This document shows positions 48,889 through 57,600 of a stretch of 64,000 bases of DNA, in pieces. The notes under the pieces were generated by a model. It ran no database searches. It saw only the letters and a program-made list of their open reading frames with translations, and was not told the DNA's origin. Numbering within the stretch: position 1 is the first letter of the stretch; every line of letters begins with the position of its first letter. The DNA is from JAJFUE01 sp039683515. Lineage in GTDB: Bacteria; Sumerlaeota; Sumerlaeia; MVZB01. The stretch lies in NCBI GenBank assembly GCA_039683515.1, contig JBDKRG010000044.1, positions 3,750 to 67,749 of the forward strand, read 5' to 3'. The position numbers and the translations under genes were made by a program.

Positions 48889-50103
48889 TTATTTCTCCTC
48901 CTTGAACCCCTCATTGGACACGCTCCCGATAAAAAAGAACCCGCCCTCATCGAATCCCACCGCGACCGGGCATTGCTGCTCGCCGAAATCGTGTTCGATT
49001 GTCTTCATCGCCGCCACCAAGGCAAATCGCGTAAGCAGCGCGGCATAGCCGAGAGTCAGAAACGTAAACGCATCATGGCTGCCTTTTGCTTTGTGCTCTT
49101 CGCTCGAAATCTGGTCCAGCACGGGCGAAGGGGCGTATCGCCACTCCGGGAAATACCGCGGCCGGACCGCCCAGTCGATCGAGTACCGTTTCTCCGCATC
49201 ATAGCGGTCACTTCCGGCGATGTATAATGTCGCGTAGCTGCTCTTTGTCTTTTGTTCCAGTCGTTCGAATATACCAAACCATAAGGCATTGATTTCTTTC
49301 GGCGGCGGCTCCTCTTTAAAGCCCTTGACCAGCCAGTCGACGTGCGATTTCAAATCCTTTTTTACATCCAGCTCCGCAAGGGCATCCCAAGCGCGCGACT
49401 TCTGCTTCTTTTTGGCGGCGGCCAGAAGCGCCTGCCAGCCATCCTCGATCGTTTTGGCGGCCTCGAGCAATTTACGGTACGTGTTCCCGGGTTTTTCGGG
49501 CGTTTCCGCGCCCGCCCCGCCAGCCTCGGGATAGACGCGCTCTCTGCCATCCATGCAGCCGGGCTTGGCGTCTGAATAGAAATTATCGAAGCCGAGCCCG
49601 GTAAATCCCGCGGCGATCAGTTCCTCGGCCAGATCGGCGCGCATGAAAAATGATCTGAAATCGCCCCCTTTTTCATTTCCGACGATCATCGCCGCGTGGC
49701 CGGATTTCGAAATCGCGTTCAGGTCGAATTTGCGCAGCCCCTGCTGCGCCGACACGAACTTTTTAAAAATGACCGCGTGATAGCCGGTCTCCTTGCGCTT
49801 TTCATCCCAGCGAAGCTCGACCGGAACAAAATCCAAGTCGTCGCCGGCGCACGCTTTCAGAAATATCATCAGCCGTTCGCTGACAATCAGATCCGATAGC
49901 GCCCGCAAGCAATCCCACAGCGGCCCGTCGACGATCACCCTGGCCCAAACGCCTCCCTTCAGTTTTTCAACCTCGCGCTCTTCAGCCCTGGTTTCCGGCG
50001 TCTCATCGAGCATCAAAACCGCCCCATTGACGCCCGCTTTTTTTGAGTAATCGTCTCGCAGGTTCCATCGATAATACACCTGATCCGCTTTCGAATTATT
50101 CAT
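48889..50103 (-). CDS. DUF1629/Imm43-like protein
   Basis: 404 residues from the ATG at 50103 (MNNSKADQVYYRWNL). The middle part (PLWDCLRALSDLIVSERLMIFLKACAGDD, YHAVIFKKF, FFMRADLAEELIAAGFTGLGFD) follows the pattern of DUF1629 (immunity protein 43), which binds polymorphic toxins in some bacteria. The C-terminal half is not recognised. GC content is lower than the neighbours and the gene is inserted in opposite orientation between two ceramidase paralogues, which suggests horizontal transfer. No toxin gene is nearby, so an immunity role is only a hypothesis. Confidence 0.6.
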   Translation of the reverse strand: MNNSKADQVYYRWNLRDDYSKKAGVNGAVLMLDETPETRAEEREVEKLKGGVWARVIVDGPLWDCLRALSDLIVSERLMIFLKACAGDDLDFVPVELRWDEKRKETGYHAVIFKKFVSAQQGLRKFDLNAISKSGHAAMIVGNEKGGDFRSFFMRADLAEELIAAGFTGLGFDNFYSDAKPGCMDGRERVYPEAGGAGAETPEKPGNTYRKLLEAAKTIEDGWQALLAAAKKKQKSRAWDALAELDVKKDLKSHVDWLVKGFKEEPPPKEINALWFGIFERLEQKTKSSYATLYIAGSDRYDAEKRYSIDWAVRPRYFPEWRYAPSPVLDQISSEEHKAKGSHDAFTFLTLGYAALLTRFALVAAMKTIEHDFGEQQCPVAVGFDEGGFFFIGSVSNEGFKEEK

Positions 50104-50258
50104 CGCGCATGTTCTCCAATCCAAAATTGCGGGAAAGTAAAAATCATTTCCCAAATCGGATTAGCGCTCAATATTTTTCTCCCTCGCAGCCCCCCATGGC
50201 GGAACCATTTTTGTTCATAGGGGGGGCTGAATATTTTCGTTATTATAAGTGCCACGTA

Positions 50259-50288
50259 TTGGACGGCATGGCGGCTGTCTTGTAGAAT
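50259..50288 (+). promoter_or_regulatory. Promoter of the second ceramidase-like gene with overlapping inverted repeat
   Basis: TTGGAC (50259-50264), 18 nt, TAGAAT (50283-50288). The -10 lies in the left half of an 8-bp perfect inverted repeat (TGTAGAAT at 50281-50288, ATTCTACA at 50319-50326), suggestive of an operator or a leader hairpin. Confidence 0.5.
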
Positions 50289-50347
50289 CCTTATATTAAA
50301 TCGCGAGGAATCGCCTGAATTCTACAGCTCATCGTGCGAGGACAATC

Positions 50348-51652
50348 ATGAAAATCGGAACCGCGAGAATCGACATCACCCCGACCGCCACGGTCGACCT
50401 GTCCGGCTACGGCGGGCGCGTCCAGCCGATGACGGGGATCCACGACAAGCTGAGCGCCCGGGCGCTCTACATGGTCAACAAGGCCGGCCAGCGCCTGCTG
50501 TGGCTACATGCCGATATCGTCGCCGTCTCCAACGAAACGGCCGACCTGATCAAGGCGGCGCTGCTGGCGCGGCACGGCCTCGCGCCCGAAGAGATTGTCG
50601 TCTCGGCGACGCACACGCACTCGGGCCCGGCGACGATCAACCTGGTCAACTGCGGCCAGATCGACCCCGCCTACATGGACTATTTCCACAAGCAGCTCCT
50701 GACCGTCGCGGCGCAGGCCCTTCGCGAAACCGAGGAGGTCGAGCTCGTCGCCGGCGCCGGCAGCTCCGACGTCGCGATCGACCGCCGCCACAAGCTCAAC
50801 CCCGCCTTCTCGGCGCACACCGACCCGTATCTGGGCGTTGTCGGCTTCCGGCGTCCGGGCGGCTCGTGGGCGGCCGTGCTCGCCACTTACACGATGCACA
50901 ACACGATGCTCGACTACTACAACCGCGAGCTCAGCGGCGACGTCGCCGGGCACGTGGAGACCTTCCTCGAGGACTTGCTGCCGGGCAGCCCGACGGTGAT
51001 GTTCACGAACGGCCCGTGCGGCAACAACAACCCGCCGCAGAAAACCGGCGATTTCGCGCTCGTCGCCGAGGTCGCCCAGAAGCTTGTGGCCGCCACCGCC
51101 GAGGCGCTCGAGGCGGCCAAGCCGGTCGCCGACGAGACGATCCGCACCGAGCTCAAGACGCTGCCGCTGCCGCTCGACTCGATCGAGAGCAGCACCGAGC
51201 TGACCAAGAAGTATCTCGGCGAAATCGACGGCAGCGACCTCAAGATCAAGGCGATCGCCAACACGCAGGACGACTACATCAAGAACCGCCTGATCGACGC
51301 GGCCAAAAAATGGCTCAGCACGACCGCCGAAGCCGCCGAGGCCGGCGCGATCGCCCACTACATGCCGGTCAGCATCATGGCGATCGGCATCGGACCCGTC
51401 CGCATCGTCTGCGCCGCCGCCGAGGTCTTCTCGTGCATCCGCCAGCAGATCTCGGAAAAGTTCGGCCGGGACGTGACGTTCGTCGGCTACGCCAACGGCT
51501 ACAACGGCTACGTCGCCACGCAGGAGGCCTTCGCCGAAGGCGGCTACGAGCCGAGCATGTCGCACATCTTCGCCCCCGCGCGCCTGCGCAACGCCCCCGG
51601 CGGCTTCGAGCTGATCCGCGACACGGCCATCGAGCTGCTGAAGAGTCTGTAG
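50348..51652 (+). CDS. Neutral/alkaline ceramidase-like amidase, copy 2
   Basis: 434 residues, paralogue of the protein at 47434, with the same zinc-site pattern (VSATHTHSGP, TYTMHNTML) and late AEVFSCIRQQ / GYANGYNGYVATQEAFAEGGYE. No signal peptide and no C-terminal domain, so it is expected in the cytoplasm. GAGGA precedes the ATG at 50348. Unlike copy 1 it is a single gene with its own promoter. Two paralogues so close together indicate a local duplication later separated by the DUF1629-like gene. Confidence 0.82.
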   Translation: MKIGTARIDITPTATVDLSGYGGRVQPMTGIHDKLSARALYMVNKAGQRLLWLHADIVAVSNETADLIKAALLARHGLAPEEIVVSATHTHSGPATINLVNCGQIDPAYMDYFHKQLLTVAAQALRETEEVELVAGAGSSDVAIDRRHKLNPAFSAHTDPYLGVVGFRRPGGSWAAVLATYTMHNTMLDYYNRELSGDVAGHVETFLEDLLPGSPTVMFTNGPCGNNNPPQKTGDFALVAEVAQKLVAATAEALEAAKPVADETIRTELKTLPLPLDSIESSTELTKKYLGEIDGSDLKIKAIANTQDDYIKNRLIDAAKKWLSTTAEAAEAGAIAHYMPVSIMAIGIGPVRIVCAAAEVFSCIRQQISEKFGRDVTFVGYANGYNGYVATQEAFAEGGYEPSMSHIFAPARLRNAPGGFELIRDTAIELLKSL

Positions 51653-51662
51653 TCTTGTCAGC

Positions 51663-51768
51663 AGGTCGCTTCGGCCCGAAGCGACATGGAATTAAAAGTG
51701 CCGGACGGCCCAACAGCCGCCCGGCACGTTTGCTTCAGAGTCGGGTCGCAGACCCGACCTACCATGAT
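51663..51768. repeat. Three hairpins downstream of the second ceramidase-like gene
   Basis: GTCGCTTCGG/CCGAAGCGAC (about 51665-51685), GTGCCGG/CCGGCAC (51698-51727, the likeliest terminator) and GTCGGGTC-GCA-GACCCGAC (51740-51758). The first begins a few bases after the stop codon. Confidence 0.6.
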
Positions 51769-51840
51769 TTTTCTGCACCGCCGCATGCATCGCATGTAAA
51801 CTATCTATGTGACGCAAAACCTGTCCGCAGGAGGCCTGCC

Positions 51841-52299
51841 GTGTTCAGCAGCGATCGTCGCGAGTTGTGCGTCGGGGCGTTTTTGCTTCGCCTGGGGCTG
51901 GGCGTGCTGATGCTTTACGCCGGGGCGGCCAAGTTCATGAACGGCCTGCCCAAGTTCCATCAGTCAATGGAAGCCATGTTCGGGGCGACGTGGATGCCGG
52001 GGATCATGTGGCGGCCGTATGCCTACGCGATCCCCTACGTTGAGATCGTGCTGGGCGTGCTTCTGATCGTCGGCGTCTTGCGCTTCTGGGTCGGGATCGC
52101 CACGGCCCTCTACATCCTGGGCCTGGCGTTCGGGATGCAGGTCATGCAGCAGCACGCGACCGTCGCCAACAATTACGTCTATTTCGCGATGGCCGTGGCC
52201 TACGTGATCCTGAGCCGGTATGACGGCTGCTGCTGGTGCTGCCGCGAGTGCCTCAAGCGGGCCGATTCGGCGTCAAAGACCGATCGACCTGCCGCTTGA
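51841..52299 (+). CDS. DoxX-family membrane protein
   Basis: 152 residues, four membrane helices. The N-terminal LRLGLGVLMLYAGAAKFMNGLPKF is the DoxX signature and the rest (GIMWRPYAYAIPYVEIVLGVLLIVGV) fits the family. DoxX proteins are linked to quinone or thiosulfate redox chemistry, but function is not settled. The start is GTG at 51841, 6 nt after AGGAGG (51829-51834); the frame upstream is a shadow of the ceramidase gene. The C-terminus has a Cys-rich CCWCCREC stretch, which could bind metal or be lipid-facing; unusual for DoxX. Confidence 0.85.
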   Translation: MFSSDRRELCVGAFLLRLGLGVLMLYAGAAKFMNGLPKFHQSMEAMFGATWMPGIMWRPYAYAIPYVEIVLGVLLIVGVLRFWVGIATALYILGLAFGMQVMQQHATVANNYVYFAMAVAYVILSRYDGCCWCCRECLKRADSASKTDRPAA

Positions 52300-52309
52300 A
52301 AGTTGCCCG

Positions 52310-52378
52310 CGATTGCGATTACGATAGCGAGCACGGGCACGAGCACGAATGGCCGGCGAGGGCGCCGGCCCCACAGCG
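52310..52378. repeat. ACGA hexamer array plus half GC palindrome in the ispF leader
   Basis: GATTGCGATTACGATAGCGA and GCACGA-type units (52310-52350), then GGCCGGCGAGGGCGCCGGCC (52351-52370). The ispF Shine-Dalgarno GGAGGT starts at 52378, so the repeats reach the ribosome binding site. Confidence 0.8.
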
Positions 52379-52389
52379 GAGGTAGAGTC

Positions 52390-52884
52390 ATGCAGGCGGA
52401 AGCGCCGTGGCGAGTCGGGCAGGGTTTTGACGTCCATCAGTTCGCCGAGGGGAGGCGGCTGATCCTGGGCGGCGTGCAGGTCGAGCACCCGCTCGGCCTG
52501 GTCGGCCACAGCGACGCGGACGTCCTCGCCCACGCGATCACCGACGCCCTTCTTGGCGCCGCGCGGCTCGGCGACATCGGCCAGCATTTCCCCGACACCG
52601 ACAAGCAGTGGAAGGACGCCGACAGCTTGGAGCTGCTTGCGTTCGTGACCGGCCTGCTCGAGGAGCGCCGGTGGGGGATCGTGAACATCGACGCGACGGT
52701 CGTCGCGCAAAAGCCTCGCCTGGCGTCGTATCTGCCCCAGATGAGCGAGCGCCTCGCCGCCGCGATGCACATCGATCCCGAGCGGGTGAACCTGAAAGCG
52801 ACGACCACCGAGCGGCTCGGGTTCACCGGCCGCGGCGAAGGGATCGCCGCCATGGCGACGGCGCTGATCGGGAAACTGGAATGA
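52390..52884 (+). CDS. ispF: 2-C-methyl-D-erythritol 2,4-cyclodiphosphate synthase
   Basis: Fifth enzyme of the non-mevalonate (MEP) isoprenoid pathway. 165 residues, normal. Metal ligands are Asp14 and His16 (GFDVHQF) and His48 in GHSDADVLAH; the substrate-binding GDIGQHFPDTD and KATTTERLGFTGRGEGI are intact. The start ATG at 52390 is 7 nt after GGAGG. ispD is not adjacent. The enzyme is confident. Confidence 0.97.
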   Translation: MQAEAPWRVGQGFDVHQFAEGRRLILGGVQVEHPLGLVGHSDADVLAHAITDALLGAARLGDIGQHFPDTDKQWKDADSLELLAFVTGLLEERRWGIVNIDATVVAQKPRLASYLPQMSERLAAAMHIDPERVNLKATTTERLGFTGRGEGIAAMATALIGKLE

Positions 52885-52925
52885 GTTACTATCCGTCAGA
52901 ATCTTGTGTTGCTGACAAGATTTCT

Positions 52926-53105
52926 GAACAGGAGGCAACGAAGGCAACAGAGACATGATCCGCCCAAAAAATTCTCCGTTCCCTCCGTTGCCTCCTGTTC
53001 ATTGCCAGTCTTCAAGAATTTCTCTGCACCTCCGCCAAACTCTGCATCTCTGCGGCAAAATATTTTTTGTGCTTTTTCGTGTGTTCACTTTCGTGCGTTT
53101 CGTGA
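52926..53105. repeat. GGCAACGAA inverted pair, solo CAGAG end and CACGAAA array
   Basis: 27-bp inverted arms with a few mismatches (52926-52952 and 52974-53000, units GGAGGCAACGAAGG). A solo CAGAG-family end (53017-53060, TTTGCCGC tip). A CGTGCGTTTCGTG-type array (53075-53105). Together they fill the spacer between ispF and the convergent cyclopropane synthase gene. Confidence 0.75.
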
Positions 53106-53144
53106 CTGCATTTGTTTTGTTGTTTGGTTGCGGCTACTCCGATA

Positions 53145-54329
53145 TCACCTGAAATGGCACCCGCCCGAGATCCCGTCGCGCGAATATAGGATTTGCCACA
53201 GCTGCGCATACCGCGCGCGGAAGTTGCCGGCGCACGAGAGCAGGTAATAGTTCCACATCCGGCGGAAGCGCTCGCCGTAGCGCGTCTCGAGCCTGTCCCA
53301 GTTGCGCTCGAAGTTGTCGTGCCAGGCCATGAGCGTGCGGTCGTAGTGCGGGCCGATGCTGTGCCAGTCCTCGAGGATCAACGACCCCTCGGCGGCGGCG
53401 GCGACCTGGCTGGCCGACGGGATCACGCTGTTGGGGAAAATGTAGGCGTTCATCCACGGGTCGATGTAGGTGGCCGGCTCGTTGCGCCCGATCGTCTGCA
53501 GCAGGAACCGGCCGCCCGGCCGCAGGCAGCGGCGCACCACTTCGAAGAGGGCCCGGTAATTGCGCGGGCCGACGTGCTCGATCATGCCGATCGAGGCGAT
53601 CCGGTCGAAGCCGTGATCGGGGTCGAGGTCGCGGTAGTCGAGCAGCCGGATCTCGACCGGCAGCCCCTCGCAGCGCTTTTGGCCCAGCTCGGCCTGCTCG
53701 CGCGAGACGGTGATCCCCACGCCGCGGGCTTCATGGCGCTCGGCCGCGAACCGCAGCAGGCTCCCCCAGCCGCAGCCGATGTCGAGGAGCCGCATGCCGG
53801 GCTCCAGGTCCAGCTTGCGGCAGATCAGCTCGAGCTTGGCTTCCTGGGCCTCGTCCAGGTTCGCGGCGTTCTCCCAGTAGGCTCCGCTGTAGACCATGCG
53901 CCGGTCGAGCATCGCTTCGAACAGGTCGTTGCCGAGGTCGTAGTGGCGCCGGCCGATCTCGAAGGCGCGCGACCGGCGCTGCAGGTTGGTCAGGCGCGAG
54001 CGGATGTGGCTCCACAACTCGACGATCCCCAGGCGTCTCAGCCGGGGGTAGGGGTTCGTCCGCATCAGGCGGTGAAAGAACTCGTCGAGGCGTTCGCATT
54101 TCCACTGGCCATCCATCCAGGCCTCGCCCAGGCCGAGCGAGCCCCGCGCGCGGACGCGGTCGAGGACGCCGGCGTCGAGCAGATGCGGGTCCCACGGGCG
54201 GCTGCCGCCCAGCCGGATATCCGCCTCCTCGAAGAGTTCCATGAGCGTCGATTCGAAGCGGCCGGCCTTGCGCGGGCGGGTCCGGGCCGCCGGGCCGGGC
54301 GCGCGCAGGGTCTGGACAGGGGATTTCAT
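53145..54329 (-). CDS. cfa: Cyclopropane-fatty-acyl-phospholipid synthase
   Basis: SAM-dependent enzyme that adds a methylene across double bonds of membrane phospholipid acyl chains. 394 residues, normal length. The N-terminal region has GSLGLGEAWMDGQW and YDLGNDLFEAMLD; SAM-binding motif I is LLDIGCGWGSLLRFAAE, followed by MIEHVGPRNY. The start ATG at 54329 follows GGAGGGA at proper distance. A related enzyme of the same family could act on other lipids, but the overall match is to CFA synthase. It is a single gene, divergent from the giant TPR gene. Confidence 0.92.
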   Translation of the reverse strand: MKSPVQTLRAPGPAARTRPRKAGRFESTLMELFEEADIRLGGSRPWDPHLLDAGVLDRVRARGSLGLGEAWMDGQWKCERLDEFFHRLMRTNPYPRLRRLGIVELWSHIRSRLTNLQRRSRAFEIGRRHYDLGNDLFEAMLDRRMVYSGAYWENAANLDEAQEAKLELICRKLDLEPGMRLLDIGCGWGSLLRFAAERHEARGVGITVSREQAELGQKRCEGLPVEIRLLDYRDLDPDHGFDRIASIGMIEHVGPRNYRALFEVVRRCLRPGGRFLLQTIGRNEPATYIDPWMNAYIFPNSVIPSASQVAAAAEGSLILEDWHSIGPHYDRTLMAWHDNFERNWDRLETRYGERFRRMWNYYLLSCAGNFRARYAQLWQILYSRDGISGGCHFR

Positions 54330-54661
54330 GCAATCCCTCCAGCGAGTCATCGTACCGTTTGACCAGATTATACAGCGGACGGGGCGGGATTGAGAAAACA
54401 ATGGTTTGTTTTTGCTGTTAACGATTGATTCATGGGCATTTATGACCCAGGTCGGGAATTCGGGCGAAGAACGGCGCAATCAAAGCTAATCCGGGGGGGC
54501 GGGGATGTCGAAAAACTATGAGATGGGATACTCGCCGGATGGGGCGATCGAGTTGACGCGATGAAAGATGAGAGATGAGAGATGAAACGATAACAGATGA
54601 AAGATGACTGTTTGTCTCCCCGATTTTTCTCATCTTTCATCTCTCATCGCTCATCTCGTGA
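54330..54661. other. Spacer with an inverted GATGAAA/GATGAGA array
   Basis: An AT-richer part with no gene (about 54360-54540), then an array of GATGAAA and GATGAGA units (54561-54612) and its inverted copy (54629-54660). The inverted copy ends 1 nt before the start codon of the giant TPR gene, leaving no Shine-Dalgarno. Confidence 0.75.
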
Positions 54662-57600
54662 ATGAATATGGCCGATTTGCAGGCAATTCTTCAGCAGATC
54701 AATCAAATGATCGATGGCCACGCCTTCGCTCGGCTGATCGATTATTTCCCCGACAAGATTCAGGTCAGCGGCTCGAGCCTCAAGTGCTTCTGCCCGGTCC
54801 ACCACGAGCTCGCCTTCCGCTCGCTGATCATCAACCTGCGCAACAACACCTACAAATGCATGATGAAGCACTGCCCGTGCTTCGAGGGCGGGACGCTCGT
54901 CCAGTTCTGGTCGATCTACAAGCAGATGGAGCCGGTCGAGGCCGCGCTGGAGCTGAGCGAAAAGCTGAACCTGTCGGTCGACGTCGAGATGCTCAAGCGG
55001 CTCGGGACGGAGTACGCCGACAAGGCCAAGGCGGCGCTCAAGGCCGGGGACGTGGCGCAGGCGCGCGCGATGATCGACTCGGCGCTGTCGCTCGACACGA
55101 AGAACCAGAAGCTGCGCCTGTTTTCGGCGCAGGTGCGCGAGGCCGAGGGCCGGGCCGACCAGGCGCTCGAGGAGCGGCTCGCGGTGCTGGACGGCATGCT
55201 CGCCGCCGAACGGCTCGAGGACGCGCGCAAGCTGCTCAAGACGCTCAACAAGGCCGCGCAGCCAAACCAGGCCGGCCTGATCGAGCGCGAGATTGCGATC
55301 GCGCGGCTCGGCGAGGACGGCGAGACCCTTGCCGACGCGCTGGCGAGGCTGGCCGGGTGCCGCCGCCAGGAAGGCGCGCTCGACGCGGCGATCGCGGCGA
55401 TGGAGGAGGTCATCCGCCTCAAGCCCCAGGACCGGGCGGCGCTGGCGGCCCTGGCCGATGATTATGCGGCCGCGGGCAACCAGGAGCCGCACTTCAGGGC
55501 GCTCGAGGCCCTGGCCGATCTTCACCGCGCCGCCGGCGACATCGACGCGCTGCTGGACGTGCTTGGCCGGCTCACGCAGATGCGCCCGGAGGACTATGCG
55601 GCGCGCGAGAAGCTCATCGAGGCGCTCGACCAGGCCGGCCGCGCCGAAGAGGTCCGCGCCCGCCGGCTTCACCTCGTCGAGGAGTACGGCCGCCTGGGCC
55701 AGCACCGGCACGCCGAGCGGCTGCTCGGGCAACTGATCGAAGCCGAGCCGGAGAATATCGAGCTCAAGCGGCTGCAGGCCGACCTCGTCCGCCAGAGCGG
55801 CGACACGGACCGGGCCGTGAAACTCTACCGGGCGCTGGCCGCGTCGGCCGCCGAGGCCGGCCAGGCCGAGATGGCGCAGGAATTCTACGGCCATGCGCGG
55901 ACGCTCGACCCGGCCAATCCCGAGCTGCGCCTCGAGCTGGCCGACTGGAAACTGGCGAGCGGCGACACCGACGGCGGGATCTTCGAGCTGTTCAGCCTGG
56001 CCGATTTCTATTTCGAGGCGGGGCGCAACGACGAGGCGCGCGGCCTGCTCGACCGCATCGCGGGCCTGGTCGGGACCGACCTGGACAAGCGGCTGCGCAT
56101 CGGCCGGTGCCTCGAGAACAACGGCCTGGAGGCCGAGGCGTGCGAGGGCTACCACGCCCTGACCCGCGCCTTGATCGAGGAGAAGCGGCTCGAGGCCGCG
56201 CAGGTCGTCTGCAAGGAGGCGCGCCGGCTCCAGCCGCGCCGGCTCGAGACGCTCGACCTGCGCGTCGAGATCGAACTGGCACAGGGGCGCAAGCTCGAGG
56301 CGATCGAGGCGTGCCGCCAGACCGCGCGCGCGTGCCTGGCCGGCAAGGAAGACGAAGCCGCCGAACAGATCCTGAAGCGCGGCATCAAGATCGACCGTTG
56401 CGAGACGTCGATCAAGACGGACCTCGCCAAACTCTACGAGAAGCAGGGTCGGCGGCCGCTGGCGTCGGAGCAGTGGATCGAGATCGCCCTGGTGCGGCGC
56501 GCGCAGGGGGACCAGAAGGGTTCGAACGAGGCGGTCCGCGAGGCGCTGCGGCTGACCCCGGACAACCGCGAGGCGCGCGTGATGCTCGCCGAGGGGCTCG
56601 CCGGCGCCGGCCAGACGCGCGAGGCGCTCGAGCTGTGGAAGGAACTGGCCCGCGAGGTCTCCGGCGGCGACGCCGAGATCGCCGGGACGATGCGGCTCAT
56701 CCAGAACGGCCTCGAGCTGGCGCCCAACGACAGGGAACTGCTGGGGATCGCCGGCCGGATGCTCCTGGCCACGCAGGGCCCGGCCGCCGCGCGGATTTAC
56801 GTCGAGCACTGGCTCGACACGTTCGAGACGCAGCCCGACCCGGTCGGCGCGATGGCCGCGTGGCGGCTGGCCGTCGAGCATTATCCGGACGATGTGGCCT
56901 GGCGGCGGCGGCTGGCTTCGATGCTCCTCGCCGACGGCAACCGGGACGAGGCCGCCGAGCAGTTCGAGAAGCTGCGCGAGGTCATGGCCGGGGCGGGCGC
57001 CGAGGCCGAGGCGGTCCACGAGGTGCTCGAGCAGCTGGTTCAGCTCAGGCCCGGCCGGGCCGACCTGCGGCGCGACCAGGCCGAGTCGCTCATCGGGCTG
57101 GGCCGCGCGCGCGAGGCGGTGGCGATCCACGAGGAGCTCGGGGAGCAGGCGATTCGCAACGGCGACCTGGAGGACGGGCTCGCCGCGCTCGAGCGCGCGC
57201 TCGAGTTCGTCCCCGACGACGCCGCGCTGATCGAGAAGACCGCGCGGCTGTGCGAGCGCACCGGCCACAACGACCGCGCCATGGAGCACTACGAACGGCT
57301 CGCCGAGATCGGCCGGCGCCACTCGGACCGCTCGCGCACGATGCGCGTCCTGGAGAAGCTGCTGGCGTTCAACCCCGACCGGCGCGACCTGCGCGGGGAA
57401 CTGGCCGAGATTTACCTGGCCGAGGGCGACCTCGACCGCGCCATCGAGCAGCACTACCGGCTCGCCCAGACCTGCCCGGAGGGGCCGGCGGGCGCGGTCG
57501 CGATCTGCCGGCGGCTGCGGCAGCTGGCTCCGGAGTTCGTCCCGGGGCGCGAATTGCTGGTTGACGGCCTGATCGCGGCCGGCCAGGCCGACGAGGCCCG

